This document shows, in pieces, positions 7,065-13,668 of a DNA stretch of 21,397 nucleotides. Both the position numbers and the translations under genes were made by a program. Source of the DNA: JAIOIW01 sp050304175 (GTDB lineage Bacteria > Pseudomonadota > Alphaproteobacteria > Rhizobiales > Rhizobiaceae); NCBI GenBank assembly GCA_050304175.1, contig JBNLDE010000174.1, positions 1 to 21,397 of the forward strand. Reading direction: 5' to 3'. The notes beneath the pieces were generated by a model. That model saw nothing but the letters and a program-made list of their open reading frames with translations. It was not told the origin of the DNA and did no database searches. Each line of letters opens with the position of its first letter. Position 1 is the stretch's first letter.

Positions 7065-7709
7065 CTGGCGCGCCATCTCGGCCAGCAACGCCATCAGGCG
7101 CTTTGCCTCCTCGGCGGCAAGGTCCTCGTCGCGGCCGACGATGGCGGTTATGACCGCGACATGGTGCTCGGCGGCTTCCGGCAGATTGTCGGCGCGGGCG
7201 CGGGCGAACCAGAAGCGGCGCGAATGGGTCTGCAGCGGCGCGGCGAGGCGTGCGGCATAGACATTGTCGGCCGCTGCCGCCAAGGCTCGGTCGAAGTCCT
7301 TGTCGGCAACGAGGAAGGCGCGGATGTCGTCGCGCCCAACGGCGGCTTCCATCGCCAGTGCCGCGTCACGGAAGCCGAAGGCGGCGTCCGGGGTCAGGTT
7401 GCGCGCCGCGCTGCGCGCCAGGACCGCCTCGATCCCGCGGCGCGCGTCGATCACTTTCAGCCAGTCGCCGGGCTCCAGTGGCGCGACAGCGAGCCCGGCG
7501 CGGGGGCGGACCTGCAGGAAACCCTCCCAGGCGAGGCGCTGGATCGCTTCGCGCACCGGCGTGCGGCCCATGCCGAGGCGCTCGATCAGTGCGCCTTCGG
7601 TCAGTACGCTGCCGGGGGCCAGCTCGAGTGTCACCAGCATTTCCTCCAGCCTGATATATGAAATTTCGGCTTGGCTTGTCGTGGGGGCGGCCTGATCCAA
7701 TTTCCGCAA
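7053..7709 (-). CDS. GntR-family (FadR subfamily, FCD domain) regulator
   Basis: A regulator of up to 218 residues. The winged helix at about 18-80 carries LTEGALIERLGMGRTPVREAIQRLAWEGFL, a textbook GntR recognition motif. The rest is an all-helical FCD effector domain with candidate metal-ligand His residues. The first possible start is a TTG at 7709, but AGGAAG lies directly against it. The TTG three codons on (7700) has that site nine bases away and may be the true start, giving 215 residues. It is divergent from the hydroxyproline-type operon, and palindromes TGATATATCA overlie both promoters, so it probably represses both. The ligand is likely an intermediate of that pathway (inference). 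Its end overlaps the convergent lipoprotein gene by 12 bases. Confidence 0.92.
   Translation of the reverse strand: MRKLDQAAPTTSQAEISYIRLEEMLVTLELAPGSVLTEGALIERLGMGRTPVREAIQRLAWEGFLQVRPRAGLAVAPLEPGDWLKVIDARRGIEAVLARSAARNLTPDAAFGFRDAALAMEAAVGRDDIRAFLVADKDFDRALAAAADNVYAARLAAPLQTHSRRFWFARARADNLPEAAEHHVAVITAIVGRDEDLAAEEAKRLMALLAEMARQSVR
7652..7661. promoter_or_regulatory. Degenerate copy of the TGATATATCA operator inside gntR
   Basis: TGATATATGA matches the palindrome found at 7749 and 7793 at nine of ten positions. It lies within the early coding region of the GntR gene, about 75 bases from the next imperfect copy. It may be an auxiliary site or chance coding sequence. Confidence 0.3.
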
Positions 7710-7725
7710 CTTCCTGATTCAATAA

Positions 7726-7735
7726 AAATATATCA
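7726..7735. promoter_or_regulatory. Imperfect TGATATATCA operator in gntR leader
   Basis: AAATATATCA keeps eight of ten positions of the palindrome and lies between the predicted gntR transcription start and its coding start, 23 bases from the perfect copy at 7749. It is a weak candidate site. Confidence 0.3.
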
Positions 7736-7748
7736 AGATTTCACCATG

Positions 7749-7758
7749 TGATATATCA
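7749..7758. promoter_or_regulatory. Predicted GntR operator 1 (TGATATATCA)
   Basis: A perfect 10-bp palindrome just upstream of the plus-strand -35 and covering the -10 (TATATC, 7755-7750) of the predicted minus-strand gntR promoter, whose -35 is TTGACA at 7778-7773 with a 17-base spacer. A GntR dimer here would block its own promoter. Confidence 0.65.
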
Positions 7759-7761
7759 GGA

Positions 7762-7790
7762 TTGACGATTTTTGTCAAAGCAGATACTAT
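7762..7790 (+). promoter_or_regulatory. Promoter of the hydroxyproline-type operon
   Basis: TTGACG (7762-7767), 17-base spacer, TACTAT (7785-7790), a close sigma-70 match. It is interlocked with the divergent gntR promoter; the two -35 regions together form TTGAC...GTCAA. Perfect TGATATATCA palindromes lie just outside both ends, at 7749 and 7793. Confidence 0.6.
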
Positions 7791-7792
7791 CC

Positions 7793-7802
7793 TGATATAT
7801 CA
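7793..7802. promoter_or_regulatory. Predicted GntR operator 2 (TGATATATCA)
   Basis: An exact second copy of the palindrome, 44 bp after operator 1, placed two bases after the -10 and therefore over the expected transcription start. Binding here would block the catabolic operon. Confidence 0.65.
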
Positions 7803-7815
7803 GATGGAGGCGACT

Positions 7816-8709
7816 ATGTGGGCAGGCGTATTTCCGGCCGTGACAACCAAGTTCACGGAGGCTGACGAACTCGATCACGGCGAGATGGAGCGGTGCTTCG
7901 CGTTGCAGATGGAGGCCGGCTGTGACGCTATCATCGTGTGCGGCTCGCTCGGCGAGGGACCGATGCTGTCACCTGACGAAAAACTCGCGGTGCTCAAGAC
8001 GGCGCAGTCGGTCGCCGGCGGCAAGCCGGTGCTGATGACCATCAACGAGGCGGGCACGCGCGAAGCCTGCGCGCGGGCGAGGGAAGCTGCCAAGGCCGGA
8101 GCGGATGGCCTGATGGTCGTGCCGTCGATGGTCTATCACGCCAATCCCGACGAGACCGTCGCGGCGCTGCGGGCCGTCGCCGAAGCCGGCGACCTGCCGG
8201 TGATGATCTATTCCAACCGCGTCGCCTATCGCGTCGACGTCACGCCGGAGATCATGGAGGATCTGGCAGCCGATCCGCGTTTCGTCGCTATCAAGGAAAG
8301 TTCCGACGACATCCGCCGCTCGACCGAGATCGTCAACCGCCTCGACGACCGCTACGACCTGTTCACCGGCGTCGACAATCTTGCGTTCGAGGCGCTTGCG
8401 GTGGGCGCCGTGGGCTGGGTCGCCGGGCTGGTGACCGCGTTCCCGCGCGAGACGGTCGCGATTTACCAATTGATGAAGCAGGGCCGCGCTGCGGAGGCGC
8501 TTGCCATCTACCGCTGGTTCCGCCCGGTGCTCGATCTCGATGTCTCGACCTATCTGGTGCAGAATATCAAGCTGGCCGAGGTGCTGGCGATCGGAACCAA
8601 CGACCGGGTCAGGATGCCGCGGCAGCCGCTGGCCGGCGCGCGTCGCGCGGAGGTCGAAGCGATCGTCCGGGCCGCGATCGAGACGCGGCCGGCGTTACCG
8701 TCGGTATAG
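7816..8709 (+). CDS. DapA-family lyase, probable pyrroline-4-hydroxy-2-carboxylate deaminase
   Basis: A 297-residue class I aldolase-like (DHDPS/NAL superfamily) cytoplasmic enzyme. By context it converts 1-pyrroline-4-hydroxy-2-carboxylate to 2-oxoglutarate semialdehyde and ammonia in hydroxyproline catabolism (role of HypD/LhpC). Schiff-base Lys160 lies in FVAIKESSDD, and Tyr132 lies in VMIYSN. The usual GTTGE loop reads GSLGE at 43-47. The ATG at 7816 has GGAGG (7806-7810) five bases upstream; the in-frame ATG at 7804 would overlap that ribosome site and nearly touch operator 2, so it is less likely. It is the first gene of a three-gene operon with 20 bases to the next. The superfamily is certain; the exact substrate is inferred from the neighbouring epimerase and oxidase. 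Confidence 0.88.
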   Translation: MWAGVFPAVTTKFTEADELDHGEMERCFALQMEAGCDAIIVCGSLGEGPMLSPDEKLAVLKTAQSVAGGKPVLMTINEAGTREACARAREAAKAGADGLMVVPSMVYHANPDETVAALRAVAEAGDLPVMIYSNRVAYRVDVTPEIMEDLAADPRFVAIKESSDDIRRSTEIVNRLDDRYDLFTGVDNLAFEALAVGAVGWVAGLVTAFPRETVAIYQLMKQGRAAEALAIYRWFRPVLDLDVSTYLVQNIKLAEVLAIGTNDRVRMPRQPLAGARRAEVEAIVRAAIETRPALPSV

Positions 8710-8729
8710 CTGGAAAAGGCGGTCGGACC

Positions 8730-9980
8730 GTGAACCAGGCAAGCGATACTGATATCATGATCGTCGGCGCGGGGATCGTCGGCATTGCTTGCGCGGCCCG
8801 TCTGGTGGAGGCCGGCCGGCGGGTGACGGTGATCGACCGTACCGGCGTCTGCGAGGAAACCAGTTCGGGCAACGCCTCGGCCTTTGCCTTTTCCGATGTG
8901 CTGCCGATGGCGCAGAAGGGCATGATCCGCAATCTGCCCAAATGGCTGATGGATCCGTTGGGGCCGTTATCGATCCCGCCCGCCTATCTGCCCCGACTGG
9001 TGCCCTGGCTCTACCGGTTCTGGCGCGCCGGCAGCCCGAAGCACCACGAGGCCGGCGTTGCCGCCCAGGCATCCCTCATGAAGCTCGCCGAAGCCGAATG
9101 GATGGCGCTCGTCGACCGCTCCGGCACACGGTCCATGGTGCGCGAGGACGGCTCGCTGGAGCTGTACGAAAGCGAAGCGGAATTCGCCGCCTCGCTGCCC
9201 GGATGGGCGGAGCGCGACCGGTTCGCCATTGCCTATCGCCACGTGGAAGGCGACGACCTGGCCGCGCTTCAGCCGGGATTGTCGCCCCGCTTCATCAAGG
9301 CCACCTTCGTGCCCGGCTGGAAGACCGCGGGCGACCCCAAGGTGCTGGGCAAGGCGCTCTGGGCCTATGCCGAGACGAAAGGCGCCCGCTTCGAGAAAGG
9401 CACGGTGGTCTCGGCCAGACCGTCCGGCAATGGCGCCGACCTCGTGCTGGAGGAAGGTCGCCGCATCCACGCGCCAACGTTGGTTATCGCTGCGGGCGCC
9501 TGGTCGCATCTGCTGGCGCGATGTTTTGGCGATCGCGTTCCGCTCGAGACCGAGCGCGGATACAACACGACGCTGCCGACGTCGGCCTTTGACGTGAAAC
9601 GGCAATTGATCTTCTCCGGCCATGGCTTCGTTATCACGCCGCTCTCGACCGGTCTGAGGATTGGCGGCGCGGTGGAACTGGGAGGCCTTGACCGTCCCCC
9701 CAACTATGCCCGCTCGAAAGCTATGCTGAAAAAGGCGCAGCAATTCCTGCCGGGGCTGGATCCGTCGGACGGGCGCGAGTGGATGGGATACCGGCCGTCC
9801 CTGCCCGACTCGCTGCCCGTCATCGGCCGTTCGCGGGCCGCGTCGAACGTGTTCTATGCCTTCGGGCATGGCCATCTCGGCAAGACCCAGGCCGCCGCGA
9901 CCGCGCACTTGATTTGCGAACTCGTTGGAGAGCAATCTCCCTCGATAGATCTTGCCCCTTTCGATCCGCGGAGATTTTGA
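8730..9980 (+). CDS. FAD-dependent D-amino-acid oxidoreductase (DadA-like), probable D-hydroxyproline dehydrogenase
   Basis: A 416-residue DAO-family flavoprotein. Residues about 8-37 form the dinucleotide-binding fold with GAGIVG and the terminal acidic IDR. NASAFAFSD follows, and the C-terminal block RPSLPDSLPVIG...FGHGHLG is typical of the DadA group. In this context it should oxidise cis-4-hydroxy-D-proline, made by the adjacent epimerase, to the pyrroline used by the DapA-family lyase. The start is a GTG at 8730, preceded by AAAAGG about ten bases upstream. Its stop overlaps the epimerase start by one base (TGATG), which points to coupled translation. A general D-amino-acid dehydrogenase is the alternative reading. 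Confidence 0.88.
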   Translation: MNQASDTDIMIVGAGIVGIACAARLVEAGRRVTVIDRTGVCEETSSGNASAFAFSDVLPMAQKGMIRNLPKWLMDPLGPLSIPPAYLPRLVPWLYRFWRAGSPKHHEAGVAAQASLMKLAEAEWMALVDRSGTRSMVREDGSLELYESEAEFAASLPGWAERDRFAIAYRHVEGDDLAALQPGLSPRFIKATFVPGWKTAGDPKVLGKALWAYAETKGARFEKGTVVSARPSGNGADLVLEEGRRIHAPTLVIAAGAWSHLLARCFGDRVPLETERGYNTTLPTSAFDVKRQLIFSGHGFVITPLSTGLRIGGAVELGGLDRPPNYARSKAMLKKAQQFLPGLDPSDGREWMGYRPSLPDSLPVIGRSRAASNVFYAFGHGHLGKTQAAATAHLICELVGEQSPSIDLAPFDPRRF

Positions 9981-10981
9981 TGGCGCGTCATTCGTTCTTC
10001 TGTATCGACGGTCACACCTGCGGCAATCCGGTGCGCCTGGTGGCCGGCGGGGGACCGGAGCTGAAGGGCGCGACTATGATCGAAAAGCGCGCCGACTTCC
10101 TGGCCAATCACGACTGGATCCGCACCGGTCTGATGTTTGAACCGCGCGGCCACGACATGATGTCGGGCTCGATCCTGTATCCGCCGACACGCGCTGACTG
10201 CGATGTCGCCATCCTGTTCATCGAAACATCGGGCTGCCTGCCGATGTGCGGCCACGGCACGATCGGCACGGTCACGATGGCCCTGGAAAACGGGCTCGTG
10301 ACGCCCAAGACGCCGGGCGTGCTGATGCTCGACACGCCGGCGGGCGTGGTCAGGGCGGAGTATCGGCAGGAAGGCCAGTTTATCGAAGAGGTGCGGATCA
10401 CCAATGTGCCGTCGTTCCTTTACGCGCAAGGACTTGAGGTGGAGTGTCCGGACCTTGGGGAATTGACCGTAGATGTCGCCTTTGGCGGCAATTTTTACGC
10501 GATTGTCGAGACGCAGGCGAACTATCGCGACATGGCAGATCACTCGGCCAGTCAGTTCGTGGCCTGGAGTCCGGCGCTGCGCGAGCGGTTGAATACGGCC
10601 CACTCGTTCGTTCATCCGCAAAATCCGGCGATCAACGGCCTGACCCACATCATGTGGACCGGGACGGCGACCGTTGACGGAGCTGACGCGCGCAATGCGG
10701 TTTTCTACGGCAACAAAGCAATCGACCGCAGCCCGTGCGGCACGGGAACTTCGGCGCGCATGGCGCAACTTGCCGCGCGCGGCGAGCTGAAGGTAGGCGG
10801 CGGCTTCGTGCATGAATCGATCATCGGATCCCTGTTCAATGGCCGTGTGGAGGCCGATACGCGGGTCGGCGATCTCGATGCGATCATTCCTTCGATCGGC
10901 GGCTGGGCGCGGATGACCGGCTACAACACGATCTTCATCGACGACCGAGATCCCTTCGCAAAGGGGTTTTCGGTCATGTGA
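9980..10981 (+). CDS. Proline racemase-family 4-hydroxyproline 2-epimerase
   Basis: A 333-residue cytoplasmic cofactor-free epimerase that interconverts trans-4-hydroxy-L-proline and cis-4-hydroxy-D-proline. Both catalytic cysteines are present: Cys90 in PMCGHGTIG and Cys253 in DRSPCGTGT. The Cys/Cys pair separates it from trans-3-hydroxyproline dehydratases, which have Thr at the second site. MCGHGTIG is the form seen in hydroxyproline epimerases rather than true proline racemases (MCGHNSI type). The start ATG 9980 overlaps the previous stop and has GGAG (9970-9973) six bases upstream. It is the last gene of the catabolic operon. Confidence 0.92.
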   Translation: MARHSFFCIDGHTCGNPVRLVAGGGPELKGATMIEKRADFLANHDWIRTGLMFEPRGHDMMSGSILYPPTRADCDVAILFIETSGCLPMCGHGTIGTVTMALENGLVTPKTPGVLMLDTPAGVVRAEYRQEGQFIEEVRITNVPSFLYAQGLEVECPDLGELTVDVAFGGNFYAIVETQANYRDMADHSASQFVAWSPALRERLNTAHSFVHPQNPAINGLTHIMWTGTATVDGADARNAVFYGNKAIDRSPCGTGTSARMAQLAARGELKVGGGFVHESIIGSLFNGRVEADTRVGDLDAIIPSIGGWARMTGYNTIFIDDRDPFAKGFSVM

Positions 10982-11022
10982 CCACGCGACCATCAATACG
11001 GGAATATCCAAAGGGGACGGGT

Positions 11023-11094
11023 ATGAGCAAAAAAACGCCTAAAATCGATGAATTGCCGCAAGGAACTTCGAAAATTAGCATGATTTCCTGGTGA
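11023..11094 (+). CDS. Possible 23-residue small ORF / leader peptide ahead of livH
   Basis: ATG 11023 has an unusually good ribosome site, AAGGGG (11011-11016), six bases upstream. The peptide begins MSKKTPKIDELP and ends SKISMISW before TGA. It is Lys-rich and polar at the front and more hydrophobic at the end. Its codons are clearly more AT-rich than those of its neighbours. It lies 41 bases after the epimerase gene and about 200 bases before livH. I recognise no family. It could be a regulatory leader, a small secreted or modified peptide, or chance. Confidence 0.4.
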   Translation: MSKKTPKIDELPQGTSKISMISW

Positions 11095-11109
11095 TCTTGC
11101 AAGGATTTT

Positions 11110-11136
11110 GCGTCGGTTCAATGCTAGAACCGACGC
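11110..11136. repeat. Perfect 10-bp inverted repeat between the small ORF and livH
   Basis: GCGTCGGTTC (11110-11119) and GAACCGACGC (11127-11136) with a 7-base spacer. Neither strand has a T run after it, so it is not a standard terminator. It could be an RNA hairpin in the liv leader, a transcript-end stabiliser or a protein-binding site. The rest of the 319-base gap (10982-11300) shows no confident promoter; a 20-codon ORF at 11228-11290 is noted separately as doubtful. Confidence 0.6.
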
Positions 11137-11300
11137 CGTCAAAGTGGGTGACAACTGGCAGGATTACCCTTCGTGAGGCGGTTCGCCGACAGCCGGTAAC
11201 AGGTTGTAACGATCTCCAAAGAGGGTAATGTCTTGCCGCACAAGAAGCGCGACAGACGCTTTTCCAAGGTCCTCACGGACCTGGGCATAGGGGAACACGA

Positions 11301-12236
11301 ATGGAATATTTCGTACAGCAGCTTATCAACGGGCTGACGCTGGGCTCGATCTATGGCCTGATCGCAATCGGCTACACGATGGTCTACGGGATCATCGGCA
11401 TGATCAACTTCGCCCATGGCGACATCTTCATGGTCGGTTCGTTCATCGCGCTGGCGCTGATCGTCGCACTGGGAATTGCGGCGAGCAGCAGTGTCGGTTT
11501 CATCATATTCGCCTTGCTGGTGGTGCTGATCATCTCCATGGCCTTCACCGCCGCCTGGGGCTGGACGGTCGAAAGGCTCGCCTACAGGCCGCTGCGCGGC
11601 TCGTTCCGTCTGGCGCCGCTGATCACAGCCATCGGCATGTCAATCGTGTTGCAGAATTTCGTCCAGGTGGCGCAGGGCGCGCGGGTCAAGCCGCTGCAGC
11701 CGATCATCTCGGGCGGCATCACGCTGATGGAGGGCAGCACCGAAAACGGCACGATCCTCGTGCAGCTTTCCTACATGCAGGTGCTTATCATCGCTACCAC
11801 GCTGGCACTGATGGTTGGCTTTACCCTGCTGATTTCCCTGACACCCCTGGGGCGGGCGCAGCGAGCCTGCGAGCAGGACCAGAAGATGGCGGCGCTGCTC
11901 GGAGTCAATGTCGACCGCACGATCTCGCTGACCTTCGTCATGGGTGCCGCGCTCGCCGCAGTGGCCGGATTGATGTTCCTGCTGCTCTACGGCGTGATCG
12001 ATTTCTATATCGGATTCGTGGCCGGCGTTAAGGCGTTCACCGCGGCAGTGCTCGGGGGCATCGGTTCATTACCGGGCGCCATGCTCGGCGGGCTGCTGAT
12101 CGGCCTGATCGAAGTGTTCTGGTCCGGCTATTTCACGGTCGAATACAAGGATGTCGCGGCGTTCTCGATCCTTGCCATCGTGCTGATCTTCCTGCCCTCG
12201 GGCCTGCTCGGCAAACCGGAAGTGGAGAAGGTCTGA
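11301..12236 (+). CDS. livH: Branched-chain amino-acid ABC transporter permease LivH
   Basis: Inner-membrane permease, 311 residues, about eight hydrophobic segments. The start MEYFVQQLINGLTLGSIYGLIAIG and the following YTMVYGIIGMINFAHGDIFM are diagnostic for LivH. The loop TPLGRAQRACEQDQKMAALLGVNVDRT is the cytoplasmic coupling region that contacts the ATPases. With LivM it forms the channel of the leucine/isoleucine/valine-type importer. GGGGA lies about eight bases before the ATG. Its stop overlaps the livM start by one base (TGATG). Confidence 0.96.
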   Translation: MEYFVQQLINGLTLGSIYGLIAIGYTMVYGIIGMINFAHGDIFMVGSFIALALIVALGIAASSSVGFIIFALLVVLIISMAFTAAWGWTVERLAYRPLRGSFRLAPLITAIGMSIVLQNFVQVAQGARVKPLQPIISGGITLMEGSTENGTILVQLSYMQVLIIATTLALMVGFTLLISLTPLGRAQRACEQDQKMAALLGVNVDRTISLTFVMGAALAAVAGLMFLLLYGVIDFYIGFVAGVKAFTAAVLGGIGSLPGAMLGGLLIGLIEVFWSGYFTVEYKDVAAFSILAIVLIFLPSGLLGKPEVEKV

Positions 12237-13666
12237 TGACGACGACACATCAACCGACCGAAACCATCACACCGGAAGGCGCTCAGCTTGAGGACGAATT
12301 GCGGGCGGCGACCCCGGGCCCGGTCCGGCATCCGCACTCGGTCGCGGAATCGATCAAGGATGCATTTTTCGTCGCGCTGCTTGCCGGTGTACTCGGTTTC
12401 TTTTTCCTTGGATTGAGGACCGAGATCGCCCCCGGCGGCCTCGTGATGACTACGCGCTGGGGCCTGTTTTTCTCAGCCGTCGGCGTTGTGTTCGTCGGGC
12501 GACTGCTGCTCAACATCTTTGTGTTCAGGACCGAAAAACCGGCCACCCGCAGGCTGAAACTACCCTCAGGCGCAGCGGTCGACACCATTTCCACCTGGCT
12601 CAAGCGCGGCCTGTTTGCCTTCGCGGTGATCCTGCCGTTCTTCTTCGTCGTGTTCTTTCCCAACAAGGATCGACAGTTCATCGATCTCGCGATCCTGATT
12701 ATGACCTACATCATGCTCGGATGGGGATTGAATATTGTCGTCGGCCTCGCCGGCCTGCTCGACCTGGGTTACGTCGCATTCTATGCCGTGGGCGCCTATT
12801 CCTTTGCTCTGCTGGCCCAGTACTTCCATCTCGGATTCTGGACGGCGCTGCCTCTGGCGGGCATGCTGGCGGCGTTGTGGGGTCTGATACTCGGCTTTCC
12901 GGTGCTCAGGCTGCGTGGCGACTACCTGGCAATCGTGACGCTGGCCTTCGGCGAGATCATCCGCATCGTGCTGCTCAACTGGTACAAGTTCACCAATGGG
13001 CCGGACGGCATTTCGGGCATTCCCAAGCCGTCGCTATTCGGGCTGGAGTTTTCGCGCAAGGGCGGCGTCGCCGATTTCTTTGGCTTCGACTATGACCCGA
13101 TTCAGCGCTTCATATATCTCTACTACATCATCTTCGTTCTCGCGATCATCACCAACCTGGTGACGATGCGCATGCGGAAACTGCCTATCGGACGCGCCTG
13201 GGAAGCGCTGCGTGAGGACGAGATCGCGTGCCGGTCGCTCGGGATTAACACCACCAACACCAAGCTGACCGCATTTGCGCTGGGGGCTATGTTTGGCGGC
13301 TTCGCTGGGTCGTTCTTCGCAACGCGCCAGGGGTTCATTTCGCCTGAAAGCTTCACTTTCATTGAATCGGCGATCATCCTGGCCATCGTCGTGCTTGGCG
13401 GCCTGGGCTCGCAGATCGGCGTGGTGATCGCGTCGGTCGTGATGATCGGCGGCATCGAACTGTTGCGCAATCTGGGCTTTCTGCAGAGCATCTTTGGCGC
13501 CGGCTTCGACCCGACACAGTACCGGATGCTGATTTTCGGGCTGGCGATGGTTGCCATCATGGTGTGGAAGCCGCGCGGCCTCGTTTCGACGCGTGAGCCA
13601 TCGGTTGTGCTCAAGGACAAGAAACGGATCGGCGCCGACATGGTGGCGCAGGGCGAGGGGCATTGA
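12236..13666 (+). CDS. livM: Branched-chain amino-acid ABC transporter permease LivM
   Basis: Second inner-membrane permease, 476 residues. A polar N-terminal tail of about 40 residues precedes two or three extra hydrophobic segments. The conserved LivM core follows from about residue 145: LGWGLNIVVGLAGLLDLGYVAFYAVGAY, then ALREDEIACRSLGIN (coupling helix) and VLGGLGSQIG near the end. The extra N-terminal part is common in long LivM proteins. The start overlaps livH by one base, and livG begins two bases after the stop, so the gene is inside a tightly packed operon. Confidence 0.95.
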   Translation: MTTTHQPTETITPEGAQLEDELRAATPGPVRHPHSVAESIKDAFFVALLAGVLGFFFLGLRTEIAPGGLVMTTRWGLFFSAVGVVFVGRLLLNIFVFRTEKPATRRLKLPSGAAVDTISTWLKRGLFAFAVILPFFFVVFFPNKDRQFIDLAILIMTYIMLGWGLNIVVGLAGLLDLGYVAFYAVGAYSFALLAQYFHLGFWTALPLAGMLAALWGLILGFPVLRLRGDYLAIVTLAFGEIIRIVLLNWYKFTNGPDGISGIPKPSLFGLEFSRKGGVADFFGFDYDPIQRFIYLYYIIFVLAIITNLVTMRMRKLPIGRAWEALREDEIACRSLGINTTNTKLTAFALGAMFGGFAGSFFATRQGFISPESFTFIESAIILAIVVLGGLGSQIGVVIASVVMIGGIELLRNLGFLQSIFGAGFDPTQYRMLIFGLAMVAIMVWKPRGLVSTREPSVVLKDKKRIGADMVAQGEGH

Positions 13667-13668
13667 CG

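Noticed and set aside
10951..10970. Possible hairpin TCCCTT/AAGGGG plus TTTT at the end of the epimerase gene
   Set aside because: Only a six-pair stem with a wobble, located inside coding sequence before the stop. Too weak to call as a terminator.
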